Position numbers and translations under genes: made by a program. A DNA stretch of 64,000 nt, from assembly GCA_006969745.1 (NCBI GenBank), contig CP030886.1, positions 3,569,234-3,633,233 of the forward strand. Direction: 5' to 3'. Under the pieces are notes generated by a model, which saw only the letters and a program-made list of their open reading frames with translations, had not been told where the DNA came from and ran no database searches. The stretch is from Cytophagaceae bacterium (GTDB lineage: Bacteria > Bacteroidota > Bacteroidia > Cytophagales > Cyclobacteriaceae). Positions 33,710-43,433 of the stretch are shown piece after piece (the stretch's first letter is position 1; each line of letters starts with the position of its first letter).

Positions 33710-34078
33710 TCAACTCAGCCCTCCATATATTTTTTTGTTATACATATAGGAAAATGACCACAAAATTATGGCAATGATTGCGGTAAGATGCCCACCATCG
33801 TTGGCAGCAAGGTGCCCTTCCAGTGCTAAAATGAAATCGAGTAGAAATCCAAAATAAGCCCATTCTTTCAGTGTCTTGGAAATATTTGAAAGAATGGCAA
33901 TGATTCCAGCAATTTTTAAGATCCCAAGTGGGATTACGATCCGACCATTGTACCCTAGAGAGATAAATATTTCAGTGATTTCATCTGTCTTCAAAAAATA
34001 CATTCCAGCAGACATGATCATCATGAGACTCAAGGCGCCTGTCACAATCCAGTATATAATTTTATTCTTCTTCTCCAT
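33710..34078 (-). CDS. DoxX-like small membrane protein
   Basis: A 122-residue protein with four membrane segments, from the ATG at 34078 (MEKKNKIIYWIVTGALSL). It carries DEITEIFISLGYNGRIVIPLGILKIAG split over helices 1-2 and WAYFGFLLDFILALEGHLAAND later, wording I associate with DoxX-like proteins. Their function is unsettled; some take part in redox or quinone-linked reactions. It starts 4 bases after the stop of the NamZ-type gene, so the frame that extends further up is not used. Confidence 0.8.
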   Translation of the reverse strand: MEKKNKIIYWIVTGALSLMMIMSAGMYFLKTDEITEIFISLGYNGRIVIPLGILKIAGIIAILSNISKTLKEWAYFGFLLDFILALEGHLAANDGGHLTAIIAIILWSFSYMYNKKIYGGLS

Positions 34079-34082
34079 GCGA

Positions 34083-35231
34083 TTATTTGTACAGCAAATA
34101 CTTGATTCGAGCCTCCTTGAACTTATCCAATTTCTCTGTCCAGGTTTTACGAATTTCATCTTCACTCATACCTGATTCTATTTGTTTCTGCAATTGATTG
34201 GTACCTGCTAGTCGCTTGAAGTAATCATTGAAAAAATCATCCCTATCCATCTTTTGATAAGCCTCTATTAATGGTTGGAGAGTGAAGGAATAGGATGGCT
34301 TTTCATCAATCCAAGATCTACCATAGCACAGCAAATCTTCATATGGAGGCCATTTAGCACCCTCTCTGGAGGTAGGTGTAAATGCATGTTTAGCTTCGGG
34401 GTATTCCGGATGACCAATTTGCTGAAATGCATAATCAGTACCTCTGCCAACTGACATGATAGTGCCCTCGAATAAACATAAGCTTGGGTATAGTGAAATG
34501 CTTAGGTCGTCGGGTAGATTGGGAGAGGGTTTGATTGGTAGTGAATAGGGTTTCGAATGATCCCAATTTTTTATTGTAATTACATCAAGGTCACATTGCA
34601 CTCCATTTTTCAACCATTTTTCGCCGTTAAACATTTTTGCCAATTCGCCGACAGTCATGCCATGCACAATAGGTAAAGGCGCAATACCCACAAAAGACGA
34701 AAGCGACATATCTAAAACAGGGCCATCTACGTAGCTCCCGTTTGGGTTTGGTCTGTCCAAAATAAGCATTGGTATATCATTTTCTGCGCACGCTTCCATC
34801 ACATAGTACATGGTGCTGATATATGTATAAAAACGCGCTCCCACATCCTGGATGTCAAATACCATTATCTCTAAACCGTCCAACTGTTCTACTGTTGGTT
34901 TTTTATTCTTACCATAAAGGGAAATAAGTTCATAAGGTGCAAGAGTGGAATCATATTTAACCTCTGTGCCATCACTCACCGTGCCGGTGAAGCCATGCTC
35001 CGGCGTAAGTACTTTAGCAACATTAATCCCTAGACTAATCAGGGTATCCGTTATATGTGTCGTAGTAATTTTTGAACTGTGATTCACGGTCAATCCTACG
35101 CTCTTGCCTTGCAACTTTGGCAAGTATTTTTCGATTTGATCAGCTCCAGTTAGTACCAACTCTGGTTGCTTTGGATTTTGGGTAGAACACCCAAAAACAA
35201 TAATTGCAAAAAGTGTAATGAGTCTAAGCAT
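34083..35231 (-). CDS. Exo-beta-N-acetylmuramidase NamZ family lipoprotein (DUF1343)
   Basis: A 382-residue protein of the NamZ/DUF1343 family, which releases terminal MurNAc from peptidoglycan fragments in characterised members. It is a lipoprotein: FAIIVFGC gives the lipid Cys15. Family words are GLTVNHSS, TPEHGFTGTVSDG, MVFDIQDVGARFYTYISTMYY split by the conserved Asp, DRPNPNG and VGRGTDYAFQQIGHP. All are present, so cell-wall recycling is the expected role. It is the first gene of the leftward unit running to DoxX and possibly glutaminase. Confidence 0.9.
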   Translation of the reverse strand: MLRLITLFAIIVFGCSTQNPKQPELVLTGADQIEKYLPKLQGKSVGLTVNHSSKITTTHITDTLISLGINVAKVLTPEHGFTGTVSDGTEVKYDSTLAPYELISLYGKNKKPTVEQLDGLEIMVFDIQDVGARFYTYISTMYYVMEACAENDIPMLILDRPNPNGSYVDGPVLDMSLSSFVGIAPLPIVHGMTVGELAKMFNGEKWLKNGVQCDLDVITIKNWDHSKPYSLPIKPSPNLPDDLSISLYPSLCLFEGTIMSVGRGTDYAFQQIGHPEYPEAKHAFTPTSREGAKWPPYEDLLCYGRSWIDEKPSYSFTLQPLIEAYQKMDRDDFFNDYFKRLAGTNQLQKQIESGMSEDEIRKTWTEKLDKFKEARIKYLLYK

Positions 35232-35292
35232 ATTTAAATCCCCAAGTTAACTTGTTCTTACAGGTTTGAAAACCCTAATTTGCAATGAAATA

Positions 35293-36510
35293 ATGAATCT
35301 TCCTTTTTTCATATCAAAGCGTATTTCTCAAGAGGCGTCAGGCTCATTCTCTAATATCATAAATCGTGTGGCTGTAGTTAGTATTGGTTTGGGACTTGCT
35401 GTTCTTATCATCGCATTTATGGTACTTTTTGGATTCAAGAAGGAGATTAAGGATAAGATATACAGTTTTAGTGGCCATCTGATTGTGAGCAAATACACAC
35501 TTTCCACCTCTTTTGAGGAGAGCACCATAGTGATAAATGATTCTCTGATACGGACGCTGAAAAACTATCCGTTGACTGAGCGAGTACAACCATATGCCAT
35601 GAAGGCGGCCTTACTGAAAACGGATGAAGAAGTACAGGGCGTAATCATTAAAGGTGTAGACGAATCTTTCGACACGTTAGGGTTTAGTAAGCATATGATG
35701 GAAGGCAGATTCCCTAATGTTTATTCCGAAAAGTATTCTACCGAAGTTGCCTTGAGCAAACGAGTCTCAAATTACCTGGAGCTGGGTGTAAATGATGAAG
35801 TGTTGGTCTACTTTGTTCAAAACCCTCCAAGATTTAGACGATTGAAAGTAACGGGTATTTATGAGACTGGTCTGGAAGAATTTGATGAGAAGATCATTAT
35901 TGGGGATCTTGACCTCTTACGCCGAATGAATAATTGGCCGGATTCAATCGCAGGAGGAATTGAAGTATTCATTTCTGATACAGACAAGCTAAAACAAGCT
36001 GAGAGTGAGCTTTATAATACACTCAGTATAGACCTCTATGTTGATAAGGTAACAGACAGGTACTTACAGATTTTTGAATGGCTCAATATGCTAAACAGAA
36101 ACGTGGTGATTTTGCTGGCAATTATTTTGTTTGTTTCGGGTACAAGTATCATTTCAATTCTGTTGATTTTGATAATGGAGCGTACGCAAATGATTGGTAT
36201 TCTTAAATCGGTAGGGGCGTCAAATCAGATGATTCGCCGGGTATTTGTCTTCAATGGCTTGCAATTAATAATAAAGGGCTTGTTATGGGGCAATGCAATA
36301 GGAATCACCATTGGATTGATACAAAAATATTTCAAGCTGATACCGCTGGATGAGGCCAACTACTACATGAGTCATGTACCTATCGTTATCGATACATCAA
36401 CCATTCTGGCATTGAATCTATTGATTCTGATTATTATCGGATTGACGCTGCTGATTCCGGTTGCTATTATTTCAAGAGTGCAGCCTGTAAAGGCCATCAG
36501 GTTCGACTAA
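35293..36510 (+). CDS. LolC/LolE-type ABC transporter permease
   Basis: A 405-residue permease (from ATG 35293; a TTG nine codons up is an alternative) with the FtsX/MacB layout. One helix at about 25-50 (VVSIGLGLAVLIIAFMVLFG) is followed by a large periplasmic domain and then three carboxy-terminal helices (NVVILLAIILFVSGTS, FNGLQLIIKG, LNLLILIIIGLTLLI). It fits the LolCE type, which extracts lipoproteins from the inner membrane. No ATPase gene is adjacent, as is common in Bacteroidota. Its end overlaps the convergent glycosyltransferase by 4 bases. Confidence 0.85.
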   Translation: MNLPFFISKRISQEASGSFSNIINRVAVVSIGLGLAVLIIAFMVLFGFKKEIKDKIYSFSGHLIVSKYTLSTSFEESTIVINDSLIRTLKNYPLTERVQPYAMKAALLKTDEEVQGVIIKGVDESFDTLGFSKHMMEGRFPNVYSEKYSTEVALSKRVSNYLELGVNDEVLVYFVQNPPRFRRLKVTGIYETGLEEFDEKIIIGDLDLLRRMNNWPDSIAGGIEVFISDTDKLKQAESELYNTLSIDLYVDKVTDRYLQIFEWLNMLNRNVVILLAIILFVSGTSIISILLILIMERTQMIGILKSVGASNQMIRRVFVFNGLQLIIKGLLWGNAIGITIGLIQKYFKLIPLDEANYYMSHVPIVIDTSTILALNLLILIIIGLTLLIPVAIISRVQPVKAIRFD

Positions 36511-37241
36511 GCTGCTGGTTCGTATTTCTTAAACAAGCTTTTAATCTTCATTTGAAGCACGCCAAAAATGGCTTCCTTGAAAATTCCTTTTGACATTTTG
36601 GAGGTTCCCTTTGTGCGGTCAGTGAAAATGATAGGTACCTCTACAATTTTAAATCCGTGCTTCCAGGCATTAAACTTCATTTCAATCTGAAATGCATAGC
36701 CAATGAAATGTATTTTATCCAAATTGACTTTGTCGAAAACTCTTCGATGGTAGCATTTAAATCCTGCTGTGCTATCCCTGAATGGCATTCCGGTAATCAG
36801 ACGAACATAAAAACTGGCGAAATAACTCATCAAAACACGTCCCATAGGCCAGTTTACCACATTTACACCGGTGACATACCTGCTGCCAATTGCAACATCA
36901 GCCCCTTTTTCACAAGCCTCATGCAATCTTACCAAATCGTTGGGATCATGAGAAAAATCAGCATCCATCTCACAGATATATTCGTAACCGTTCTCTAAAG
37001 CCCATTTAAATCCGGTAATATATGCTGTGCCCAGGCCTAACTTGCCCTCACGTTCGATTAGAAATATACGATCGGGAGCTTTTTCCATTTCCTCTTTCAC
37101 TATGGAAGCTGTACCGTCAGGAGATCCATCATCAACAATGAGCACATCAAATGATGGTGTTATTATTCGGGACACAGTGATGATATCACGAATATTTTCG
37201 CACTCATTGTAAGTAGGTATGACGACAAGATTTTTAGACAT
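36507..37241 (-). CDS. Polyprenol monophosphomannose synthase-type glycosyltransferase
   Basis: A 244-residue GT2 enzyme that moves mannose or a related sugar from a nucleotide sugar to a polyprenyl phosphate. Motifs are VIPTYNECENIRDII, VDDGSPDGT and EMDADFSHDPND, giving the Asp residues that bind the nucleotide and metal, and then RDSTAGFKCYHR. It has no carboxy-terminal GtrA-like membrane domain, so it is the short DPM1 type. The sugar donor is inferred from the family. It is a single gene, with 77 bases to the upstream neighbour. Confidence 0.9.
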   Translation of the reverse strand: MSKNLVVIPTYNECENIRDIITVSRIITPSFDVLIVDDGSPDGTASIVKEEMEKAPDRIFLIEREGKLGLGTAYITGFKWALENGYEYICEMDADFSHDPNDLVRLHEACEKGADVAIGSRYVTGVNVVNWPMGRVLMSYFASFYVRLITGMPFRDSTAGFKCYHRRVFDKVNLDKIHFIGYAFQIEMKFNAWKHGFKIVEVPIIFTDRTKGTSKMSKGIFKEAIFGVLQMKIKSLFKKYEPAA

Positions 37242-37318
37242 TTTTTGTTTGACCCCGGGTAGTTCTCCAAAAATAGTTGGAATTGCTAAACGCTTCTAGA
37301 AAAAGATGAGTTTCTCTT

Positions 37319-38704
37319 CTAATAACCTAAAATCTTCATCATTGCATCGCTACGCTGCTCGGGAGCAAAAAGTTCATGCGTAATGTTTCCATTATCATCC
37401 CGATCAATAATGATGTGTTTGGGTGCCGGTATCAAACAATGCTGAATGCCCCCATATCCACCAAGAGACTCTTGATATGCGCCTGTATGGAAAAAACCAA
37501 AATACAATGTCTCTTTCTCGTCATACTGAGGAAGAAACACCTCTCCAATATGAGCTTCAGAATCGTAATAGTCGTGGCTATCGCATGTAAGTCCTCCAAG
37601 GTTGACCCGATGATATGGACTTTTCCAGTGATTTACCGGAAGCATAATGTACTTCTGATTAAGTCCCCAGACATCAGGCATGTGGGTGATAAATGAGCCA
37701 TCCATCATGTACCAGAGCTCCTTGTCGTTTTGTAATTTTTGGTCGAGGACAGAATAGATCGTTGCCCCACTTTCACCAACTGTGAAGCTTCCAAACTCCG
37801 TAAAGATGTTTGGAACCGGCACATGATTTTTCTTACATATCCATTGAATATTTTCAATGATTTGTTCAGCCATGTAAGGATAGTCAAACTCGAAATGCAA
37901 CGAATTTTTAATAGGAAATCCGCCTCCTATATCAACTGTATCCAGTTCAGGGCAAATCTTTTTCAGCTCACAATATTTATAAATGAAGCGGCTCAATTCA
38001 CTCCAATAGTATGCAGTGTCCTTGATGCCTGTATTTATGAAAAAATGAAGCATTTTCAGCTTTGCCTTTGAATCTTTAATCTGTTCTTTGTAATAAGGCA
38101 AAATATCACTGTATCGGATGCCTAGCCGTGAGGTGTAAAATGCAAAATTTGGCTCTTCGTCTGCAGCTATCCGAATACCTACCTGGAATTCGTCTTTCAC
38201 ATTTTCTTTATAATGATCGAGCTCATTCAGGTTATCCAGTACCGGTATGCAATTTTTGTATCCTTCATTTAAAAGGGAAGCCACTTCTTGTAAATAAAGG
38301 GGACGTTTGAAGCCATTACAAATGATAAAATGTTCTTTGGAAAGCTTGCCTGCTTTCTCCATGCTTCTTACAATAGGAATGTCATATGCTGATGATGTCT
38401 CAATGTGAGCATTGGCCGACAATGCCTCTTCTACAACAAACCTAAAATGCGAACTTTTGGTACAATATGCATAGGTATATTTTCCGTCATAGTTATGCTT
38501 TTTAATGGCATCTTCAAAAATCTTATAAGCATACTTGATGTTTTGCTCAATTTTGGGGAGGTAGCTCAATTTTAAAGGAGTGCCATATTCCTTTATGATT
38601 TCCATTAGGTTCACATCATGGAAATGAAGGTTGTCTTTTACGACTTTAAACTCTTCTGTGGGGAAGTAGAAGGTTTGATCAATTAGATCAGCATATTTTC
38701 TCAT
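37319..38704 (-). CDS. speA: Biosynthetic arginine decarboxylase
   Basis: PLP-dependent (fold III) enzyme converting arginine to agmatine for polyamine synthesis. I choose the start at 38704 (MRKYADLIDQTFYF), giving 461 residues, a shorter form than the E. coli protein but usual in Bacteroidota. The PLP Lys83 is in YAYCTKSSHF, glycine-rich VDIGGGFPI binds the phosphate, and FGFFHTGAYQESLGG holds active-site residues near the end. It is divergent from a pentein hydrolase and the CtlX gene, so three arginine-linked enzymes share this region. Confidence 0.88.
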   Translation of the reverse strand: MRKYADLIDQTFYFPTEEFKVVKDNLHFHDVNLMEIIKEYGTPLKLSYLPKIEQNIKYAYKIFEDAIKKHNYDGKYTYAYCTKSSHFRFVVEEALSANAHIETSSAYDIPIVRSMEKAGKLSKEHFIICNGFKRPLYLQEVASLLNEGYKNCIPVLDNLNELDHYKENVKDEFQVGIRIAADEEPNFAFYTSRLGIRYSDILPYYKEQIKDSKAKLKMLHFFINTGIKDTAYYWSELSRFIYKYCELKKICPELDTVDIGGGFPIKNSLHFEFDYPYMAEQIIENIQWICKKNHVPVPNIFTEFGSFTVGESGATIYSVLDQKLQNDKELWYMMDGSFITHMPDVWGLNQKYIMLPVNHWKSPYHRVNLGGLTCDSHDYYDSEAHIGEVFLPQYDEKETLYFGFFHTGAYQESLGGYGGIQHCLIPAPKHIIIDRDDNGNITHELFAPEQRSDAMMKILGY

Positions 38705-38848
38705 TGACTTACAGGAAAAATTAGGACGCAATTATCCATTAAAAACAGGATTCTTAAAAATATTTATCAGCAGATTTTCATGAAATATAGTACAGGACCT
38801 TCTGGTTTTTCCTTTGCAAATAATGCAGATTACCTTGATTATAAGGGT

Positions 38849-38856
38849 TAATTTTG
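38849..38856 (+). promoter_or_regulatory. Putative -7 element (TAATTTTG) for the arginine-region genes
   Basis: TAATTTTG matches the Bacteroidota -7 consensus TAnnTTTG exactly and is 18 bases before the chosen ATG at 38875. The 5' leader would be very short, and no spaced -33 TTTG is clear. Moderate call. Confidence 0.35.
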
Positions 38857-38874
38857 CGTCAATTTTCTAATCGC

Positions 38875-39789
38875 ATGATCACCGTTAAAATTTTAGACGA
38901 AACTGCGCCTCTAGAGGCAGTAATATTAGGGACAGCCGAAAGTATGGGAGGAGTTCCAAAGATTGAGGAGACGTATGATCCAAAATCCAAAGAACATATT
39001 TTGGCAGGAACCTTCCCAAAGGAGAAGGATTTAATGGAGGAAATGACCCAAGTATCCAAAGTCCTTGAAAAGCACGGAGTAAAAGTCTACCGACCCAATA
39101 ATATTGATCAACTCAATCAGATTTTTTCCAGAGATATTGCCTTTGTCATTCAAGATAAGCTTGTAGTACCATGCGTAACTCCAGAACGAAAATTAGAGTC
39201 TGATGGCATTCAATATGTGGTAGATCAGGTAGAAAATGTACTTCTCCCGGATGAACATGAGCGTATGGAAGGCGGAGATATCATGCCTTGGAGAGATCAT
39301 ATTTTTGTTGGGTATTCCAAAGAAGAAGATTTTAAGAAATACACAGTATCGAGAACCAACGAAGCTGCAGTTGATTATTTGAAAAGAACATTTGCAGATT
39401 TTACTGTTAAACCTTTTGAACTCAAGAAGTCAGACGATGATCCTAGAGAAAATGCTTTGCATCTGGATTGTTGTTTTCAGCCGGTAGGCCAAGATAAAGC
39501 AGTGATATATCGTGGCGGATTCAAGAATGAAGAAGATACAGAATTCTTAATCCACTTCTTTGGCGAAGACAATGTCTTTGAAATAACAAAAGAAGAGATG
39601 TACGAAATGAACTCAAATTTTTTCTCAATAAGTCCTGAAGTAGTGATTTCTGATAGCAGCTTTTCAAGACTGAATGAACAGTTTAGGAAATGGGGATTGA
39701 CAGTTGAGGAAGTTAAGTATAGAGAAACAGCCAAAATGGAAGGATTGCTGAGGTGTTCAACCATGCCATTAAGAAGGAAATATGACTAG
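38875..39789 (+). CDS. Pentein-fold amidinotransferase/deiminase family enzyme
   Basis: A 304-residue pentein enzyme (from ATG 38875), of the superfamily containing arginine deiminase, dimethylargininase and glycine amidinotransferase. Active-site groups are FSRDIAFVI, MEGGDIMP with acidic residues, HLDCCFQP with the catalytic His, and LLRCSTMPLRR with the nucleophilic Cys. This supports chemistry on a guanidino group, but I cannot decide between hydrolysis and amidino transfer. It overlaps ctlX by 8 bases and shares its transcript with ctlX and argS. Confidence 0.84.
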   Translation: MITVKILDETAPLEAVILGTAESMGGVPKIEETYDPKSKEHILAGTFPKEKDLMEEMTQVSKVLEKHGVKVYRPNNIDQLNQIFSRDIAFVIQDKLVVPCVTPERKLESDGIQYVVDQVENVLLPDEHERMEGGDIMPWRDHIFVGYSKEEDFKKYTVSRTNEAAVDYLKRTFADFTVKPFELKKSDDDPRENALHLDCCFQPVGQDKAVIYRGGFKNEEDTEFLIHFFGEDNVFEITKEEMYEMNSNFFSISPEVVISDSSFSRLNEQFRKWGLTVEEVKYRETAKMEGLLRCSTMPLRRKYD

Positions 39790-40726
39790 CCAAATAACAA
39801 ATACACTTTTCATGGTGCGTCCAATTTCATTTCGAAAGAATGAAGAGACAGCCAAAAACAATTTCTTTCAAAAGGACATAGAAATCTCACCAGATGAGAT
39901 TCAGGAAAGGGCATTAGCGGAATTTGATTTGTTTGTAGAAAAGCTTCGAGAAAAAGGAATTGAAGTGTACGTTTTCAATGACCGGGAATCTGACAAAACC
40001 CCGGATTCAATTTTCCCGAACAATTGGATTTCGTTTCACGACGATGGCACCATCCTTACCTATCCTATGTATGCGGAAAACCGCAGACTTGAACGCAGAG
40101 ACGATGTGATCAAAAAGCTACAAGAGACTTTCCTGGTGAATATGGTACAAAGTTTTGCTCATTGGGAAAACAAAGAAAAATTTCTCGAAGGTACGGGCAG
40201 TATGATCTTGGATCGACCAAACAAGATCACCTACGCATCTCTGTCAGAGCGGACCAATGAGGATGTTTTGAAAGTCTTTTGCGAAAAGACCGGATATGAA
40301 GCAGTCACCTTTACTTCTTATCAGACAGTAGACGGAAAGAGATTGCCGATTTATCACACAAATGTGATGATGGCACTCGGAGAAGATTATGCGATTGCCT
40401 GTTTAGACAGTATTGACAATGCTGTTGAGCGAGAACGCCTTGTATTCTCGCTTCAAAAGACAGGCAAGGAACTCATTGAAATCTCTGAGCAGCAGATGCA
40501 TCATTTTGCCGGTAATATGCTTCAAGTGATGAATGATAGAAACGAGCGATTTACCGTGATGTCCCTTGCCGCATATGAAAGTCTGGATGCATCCCAGATC
40601 GAGGCTTTGGAGAAGTACGGAGAAATAATTTACAGCCCAATACCTACAATCGAAAAATTGGGAGGAGGAAGTGTCAGATGTATGATGGCGGAAGTCTTTT
40701 TGCCAAAACAATTATTTAGCGAATAA
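39782..40726 (+). CDS. ctlX: Citrulline hydrolase CtlX-type
   Basis: A 314-residue pentein protein resembling CtlX, which in Francisella turns citrulline into ornithine. It has MVRPISFRKNEET, PNNWISFHDDGTILTYPM, EGTGSMILDRPNKITYA, IYHTNVMMALG with the catalytic His and GGGSVRCMMAEVFLP with the catalytic Cys. All active-site groups are present. It follows the other pentein gene (8-base overlap) and precedes argS by one base. A joint path from arginine through citrulline to ornithine is possible but not shown. Confidence 0.86.
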   Translation: MTSQITNTLFMVRPISFRKNEETAKNNFFQKDIEISPDEIQERALAEFDLFVEKLREKGIEVYVFNDRESDKTPDSIFPNNWISFHDDGTILTYPMYAENRRLERRDDVIKKLQETFLVNMVQSFAHWENKEKFLEGTGSMILDRPNKITYASLSERTNEDVLKVFCEKTGYEAVTFTSYQTVDGKRLPIYHTNVMMALGEDYAIACLDSIDNAVERERLVFSLQKTGKELIEISEQQMHHFAGNMLQVMNDRNERFTVMSLAAYESLDASQIEALEKYGEIIYSPIPTIEKLGGGSVRCMMAEVFLPKQLFSE

Positions 40727-40727
40727 A

Positions 40728-42512
40728 ATGCTAGAACAAAGAATTCAAAAAGCAATTTCACAGGCATTTGCCGAACTGTTTGATCATAGCCTGTCTGAGA
40801 CAGAAATATCTATTCAGCCAACACGAAAAGAATTTGCCGGGACTTACACATTCGTTGTTTTTCCTTTTTTAAAGGTAACCAAAGGTAAGCCTGAAGACTC
40901 GGGTAATCAGATTGGTGAATGGCTAGCTAAAAACACCGATTTCATAAAAGGATTCAATGTCGTAAAGGGATTTCTCAATCTGGAACTCACAGATGTGAGT
41001 TGGGCAATCGTACTTCAGGATATATCAGGTGATGAATCGTATGGCTCATTAGAAGATAATGGACAGAAGGTGATGGTAGAATTTTCTTCACCAAACACCA
41101 ATAAGCCACTTCATTTGGGACACTTGAGAAACAATTTCCTTGGAGATTCTACCGCTCGAATACTCGCAGCAAATGGTTATGAAGTGAAGAAGGTGAATCT
41201 CGTAAACGATCGTGGCGTTCACATTTGTAAATCTATGCTGGCCTATCAGAAAATGGGGAACGGAGAAACACCGGAAAGCGCCGGTATGAAGGGAGATCAC
41301 CTGATTGGACGCTACTATGTCAAGTTTGATCAAATGTATAAAGCGGAGATCAATGCCCTGGTAGAAAGTGGCATGGATCCTGAATTAGCTAAGAAAGAGG
41401 CGCCATCGATACTAGAAGCACAAGAAATGCTTCAAAAATGGGAAAATGGAGATAAAGAAACAGTTGCCCTCTGGGAAAAAATGAATGGCTGGGTCTATCA
41501 AGGTTTTGATCAGACATATGAGACCATGGGTATCAAATTTGATACCATGTACAAAGAGTCAAACACCTATCTGCTTGGAAAAGAGCTGGTAGAAGAAGGC
41601 CTCCAGAAAGGAGTCTTCTTTAAAAAAGAAAATGGTTCCGTTTGGGTGGACTTGACCGAGGAGGGGATGGATGAAAAGTTGGTGCTACGTGCAGATGGGA
41701 CCGCTGTATATATGACCCAAGATATGGGAACGTGCGATATGAAGCACAAGAACTTTCCATTTGATAAATCTGTGTTTGTGGTGGGCAACGAGCAAGACTA
41801 TCACTTCAAGGTACTTTTTGCGATAATGAAAAAGCTGGGCCGTGCCTATGCCGATGGTCTTTATCATCTATCATATGGAATGGTAGACCTTCCATCCGGG
41901 AAAATGAAATCGCGTGAGGGTACTGTGGTCGATGCAGATGATCTGCTACAGGAAATGTTCAATACTGCGGAAAAACATACGCGTGAACTAGGGAAGATCG
42001 AGGACATGGACGATTCGGAAGCTCAAAAGCTTTATAAAGTTCTTGGACTAGGCGCTCTTAAGTACTTCTTACTTAAAGTGGATCCTAAGAAACGTATGCT
42101 GTTCAACCCTCAGGAATCGATTGAATTCCAGGGACATACAGGTCCATTTATTCAATATACACACGCACGAATATCTGCTATTTTGAGAAGAGGCAAATCT
42201 CTTGAAATTCAAACAAGTTTTGATTCAGATAAGGTGGGAGAACTCAATACCAGGGAAGTAGATCTGATCTTTAAAATCACAGAGTATCCCAAAGCACTTC
42301 AAGAGGCGGCAAAAGAATACTCGCCTTCGATCATGGCACAATACGTTTACGATCTGGCTAAGGATTATAACGGATTTTACCAGGAAGTGCCCATTTTCAA
42401 TGAAGAAAACAAAGACAAACTTGCTTTCAGAATAGCAATTTCAAATATGACGGCAAAGTTGATCAAAGAAGGTATGAGCCTACTGGGCATTGAAGTGCCG
42501 GAAAGAATGTAG
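40728..42512 (+). CDS. argS: Arginyl-tRNA synthetase
   Basis: Class I synthetase charging tRNA-Arg, 594 residues, as expected. The amino-terminal additional domain includes FAGTYTFVVFPFLK. The HIGH-type motif is NKPLHLGHLRNNFLG and the region with KMKSREGTVVDADDLL corresponds to KMSKS. The carboxy-terminal anticodon-binding part has GHTGPFIQYTHARI. No defect is seen. It is the last arginine-related gene, and menA starts 5 bases after its stop. Confidence 0.96.
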   Translation: MLEQRIQKAISQAFAELFDHSLSETEISIQPTRKEFAGTYTFVVFPFLKVTKGKPEDSGNQIGEWLAKNTDFIKGFNVVKGFLNLELTDVSWAIVLQDISGDESYGSLEDNGQKVMVEFSSPNTNKPLHLGHLRNNFLGDSTARILAANGYEVKKVNLVNDRGVHICKSMLAYQKMGNGETPESAGMKGDHLIGRYYVKFDQMYKAEINALVESGMDPELAKKEAPSILEAQEMLQKWENGDKETVALWEKMNGWVYQGFDQTYETMGIKFDTMYKESNTYLLGKELVEEGLQKGVFFKKENGSVWVDLTEEGMDEKLVLRADGTAVYMTQDMGTCDMKHKNFPFDKSVFVVGNEQDYHFKVLFAIMKKLGRAYADGLYHLSYGMVDLPSGKMKSREGTVVDADDLLQEMFNTAEKHTRELGKIEDMDDSEAQKLYKVLGLGALKYFLLKVDPKKRMLFNPQESIEFQGHTGPFIQYTHARISAILRRGKSLEIQTSFDSDKVGELNTREVDLIFKITEYPKALQEAAKEYSPSIMAQYVYDLAKDYNGFYQEVPIFNEENKDKLAFRIAISNMTAKLIKEGMSLLGIEVPERM

Positions 42513-42517
42513 ATGAT

Positions 42518-43405
42518 ATGAAGTCCTGGATACAAGCTTTTCGATTGCGCACACTCCCTTTAGCTCTATCAGGATGGATGGTAGGCAGTTCCATCGCTGC
42601 GAATGAAGTCGGATTGAACTATATCATTTCAGGGCTCACACTGCTGACAGCCATTTTACTTCAGATATTATCCAATCTTGCCAACGATTACGGAGATGCA
42701 TCCTCAGGAGTAGACAAAGAGCGTAAAGGTGAGGAGCGTATGGTCAGTTCGGGTAAGATATCACCAAAAGCAATGAAGAATGCAATGATTGTTTTTGGGA
42801 CATTGGCACTAGTTTCAGGTATTTTTCTCATAGCAATTGCCTTCCCTCAGGATTGGAAAAGTGCTACCATATTTCTGGTGATAGGAATCACAGGTATAGC
42901 TGCTGCAATTAAGTACACAGTGGGAAAGAACCCATACGGTTATGTTGGATTTGGAGACATTTTCGTATTCCTCTTTTTCGGAATTGTATTGGTTTTTGGC
43001 ACCTATTATCTTCAGACTCAAGAGTTAAATTGGTTGGTTATTTTGCCTGCAGTATCGCTTGGCTTATTTAGCGTAGGCGTATTGAATGTCAACAATATCA
43101 GGGACATCGAATCTGATAAGGCTGCCGGGAAAATTTCGATACCTGTGCGCTTGGGACGAAAAAATGCTGTAATATATCATATCATTTTGCTTGGAGGAGG
43201 TATGCTTTCTTCAGTGATTTTTGTGCTGCTAAGCTTTCAGAGTTACTGGCCATTGCTGTTCGTGTTTATCAGCCTCCTATTTATCAAAAATATTCAAGCT
43301 GTTAGTCGTAAACCATCAGAGGAGCTAGATCCTTACCTAAAGCAAATGGCCATCTCTACATTTCTTTTTTCTATCCTGTTTTCGCTTGGTCAGGGGCTAG
43401 CATAG
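42518..43405 (+). CDS. menA: 1,4-dihydroxy-2-naphthoate polyprenyltransferase
   Basis: UbiA-family membrane enzyme that joins a polyprenyl chain to dihydroxynaphthoate in menaquinone synthesis. It has 295 residues, starts WIQAFRLRTLPLALSGWMVG, and has the first Asp-rich motif NLANDYGDASSGVDKERKGE and the second NVNNIRDIESDKAAGK, with about eight helices. Its presence points to menaquinone-based respiration. It lies 5 bases after argS; the gap to the universal stress gene contains an FNR-like box. Confidence 0.94.
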   Translation: MKSWIQAFRLRTLPLALSGWMVGSSIAANEVGLNYIISGLTLLTAILLQILSNLANDYGDASSGVDKERKGEERMVSSGKISPKAMKNAMIVFGTLALVSGIFLIAIAFPQDWKSATIFLVIGITGIAAAIKYTVGKNPYGYVGFGDIFVFLFFGIVLVFGTYYLQTQELNWLVILPAVSLGLFSVGVLNVNNIRDIESDKAAGKISIPVRLGRKNAVIYHIILLGGGMLSSVIFVLLSFQSYWPLLFVFISLLFIKNIQAVSRKPSEELDPYLKQMAISTFLFSILFSLGQGLA

Positions 43406-43433
43406 CGCTGCCTGACAAAAGATTTCTCTTAGA

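Noticed and set aside
34079..34165. Amino-terminal extension of the DoxX-like protein
   Set aside because: It shadows the end of the NamZ-type gene; the ATG at 34078 lies just after that stop and starts the first helix properly.
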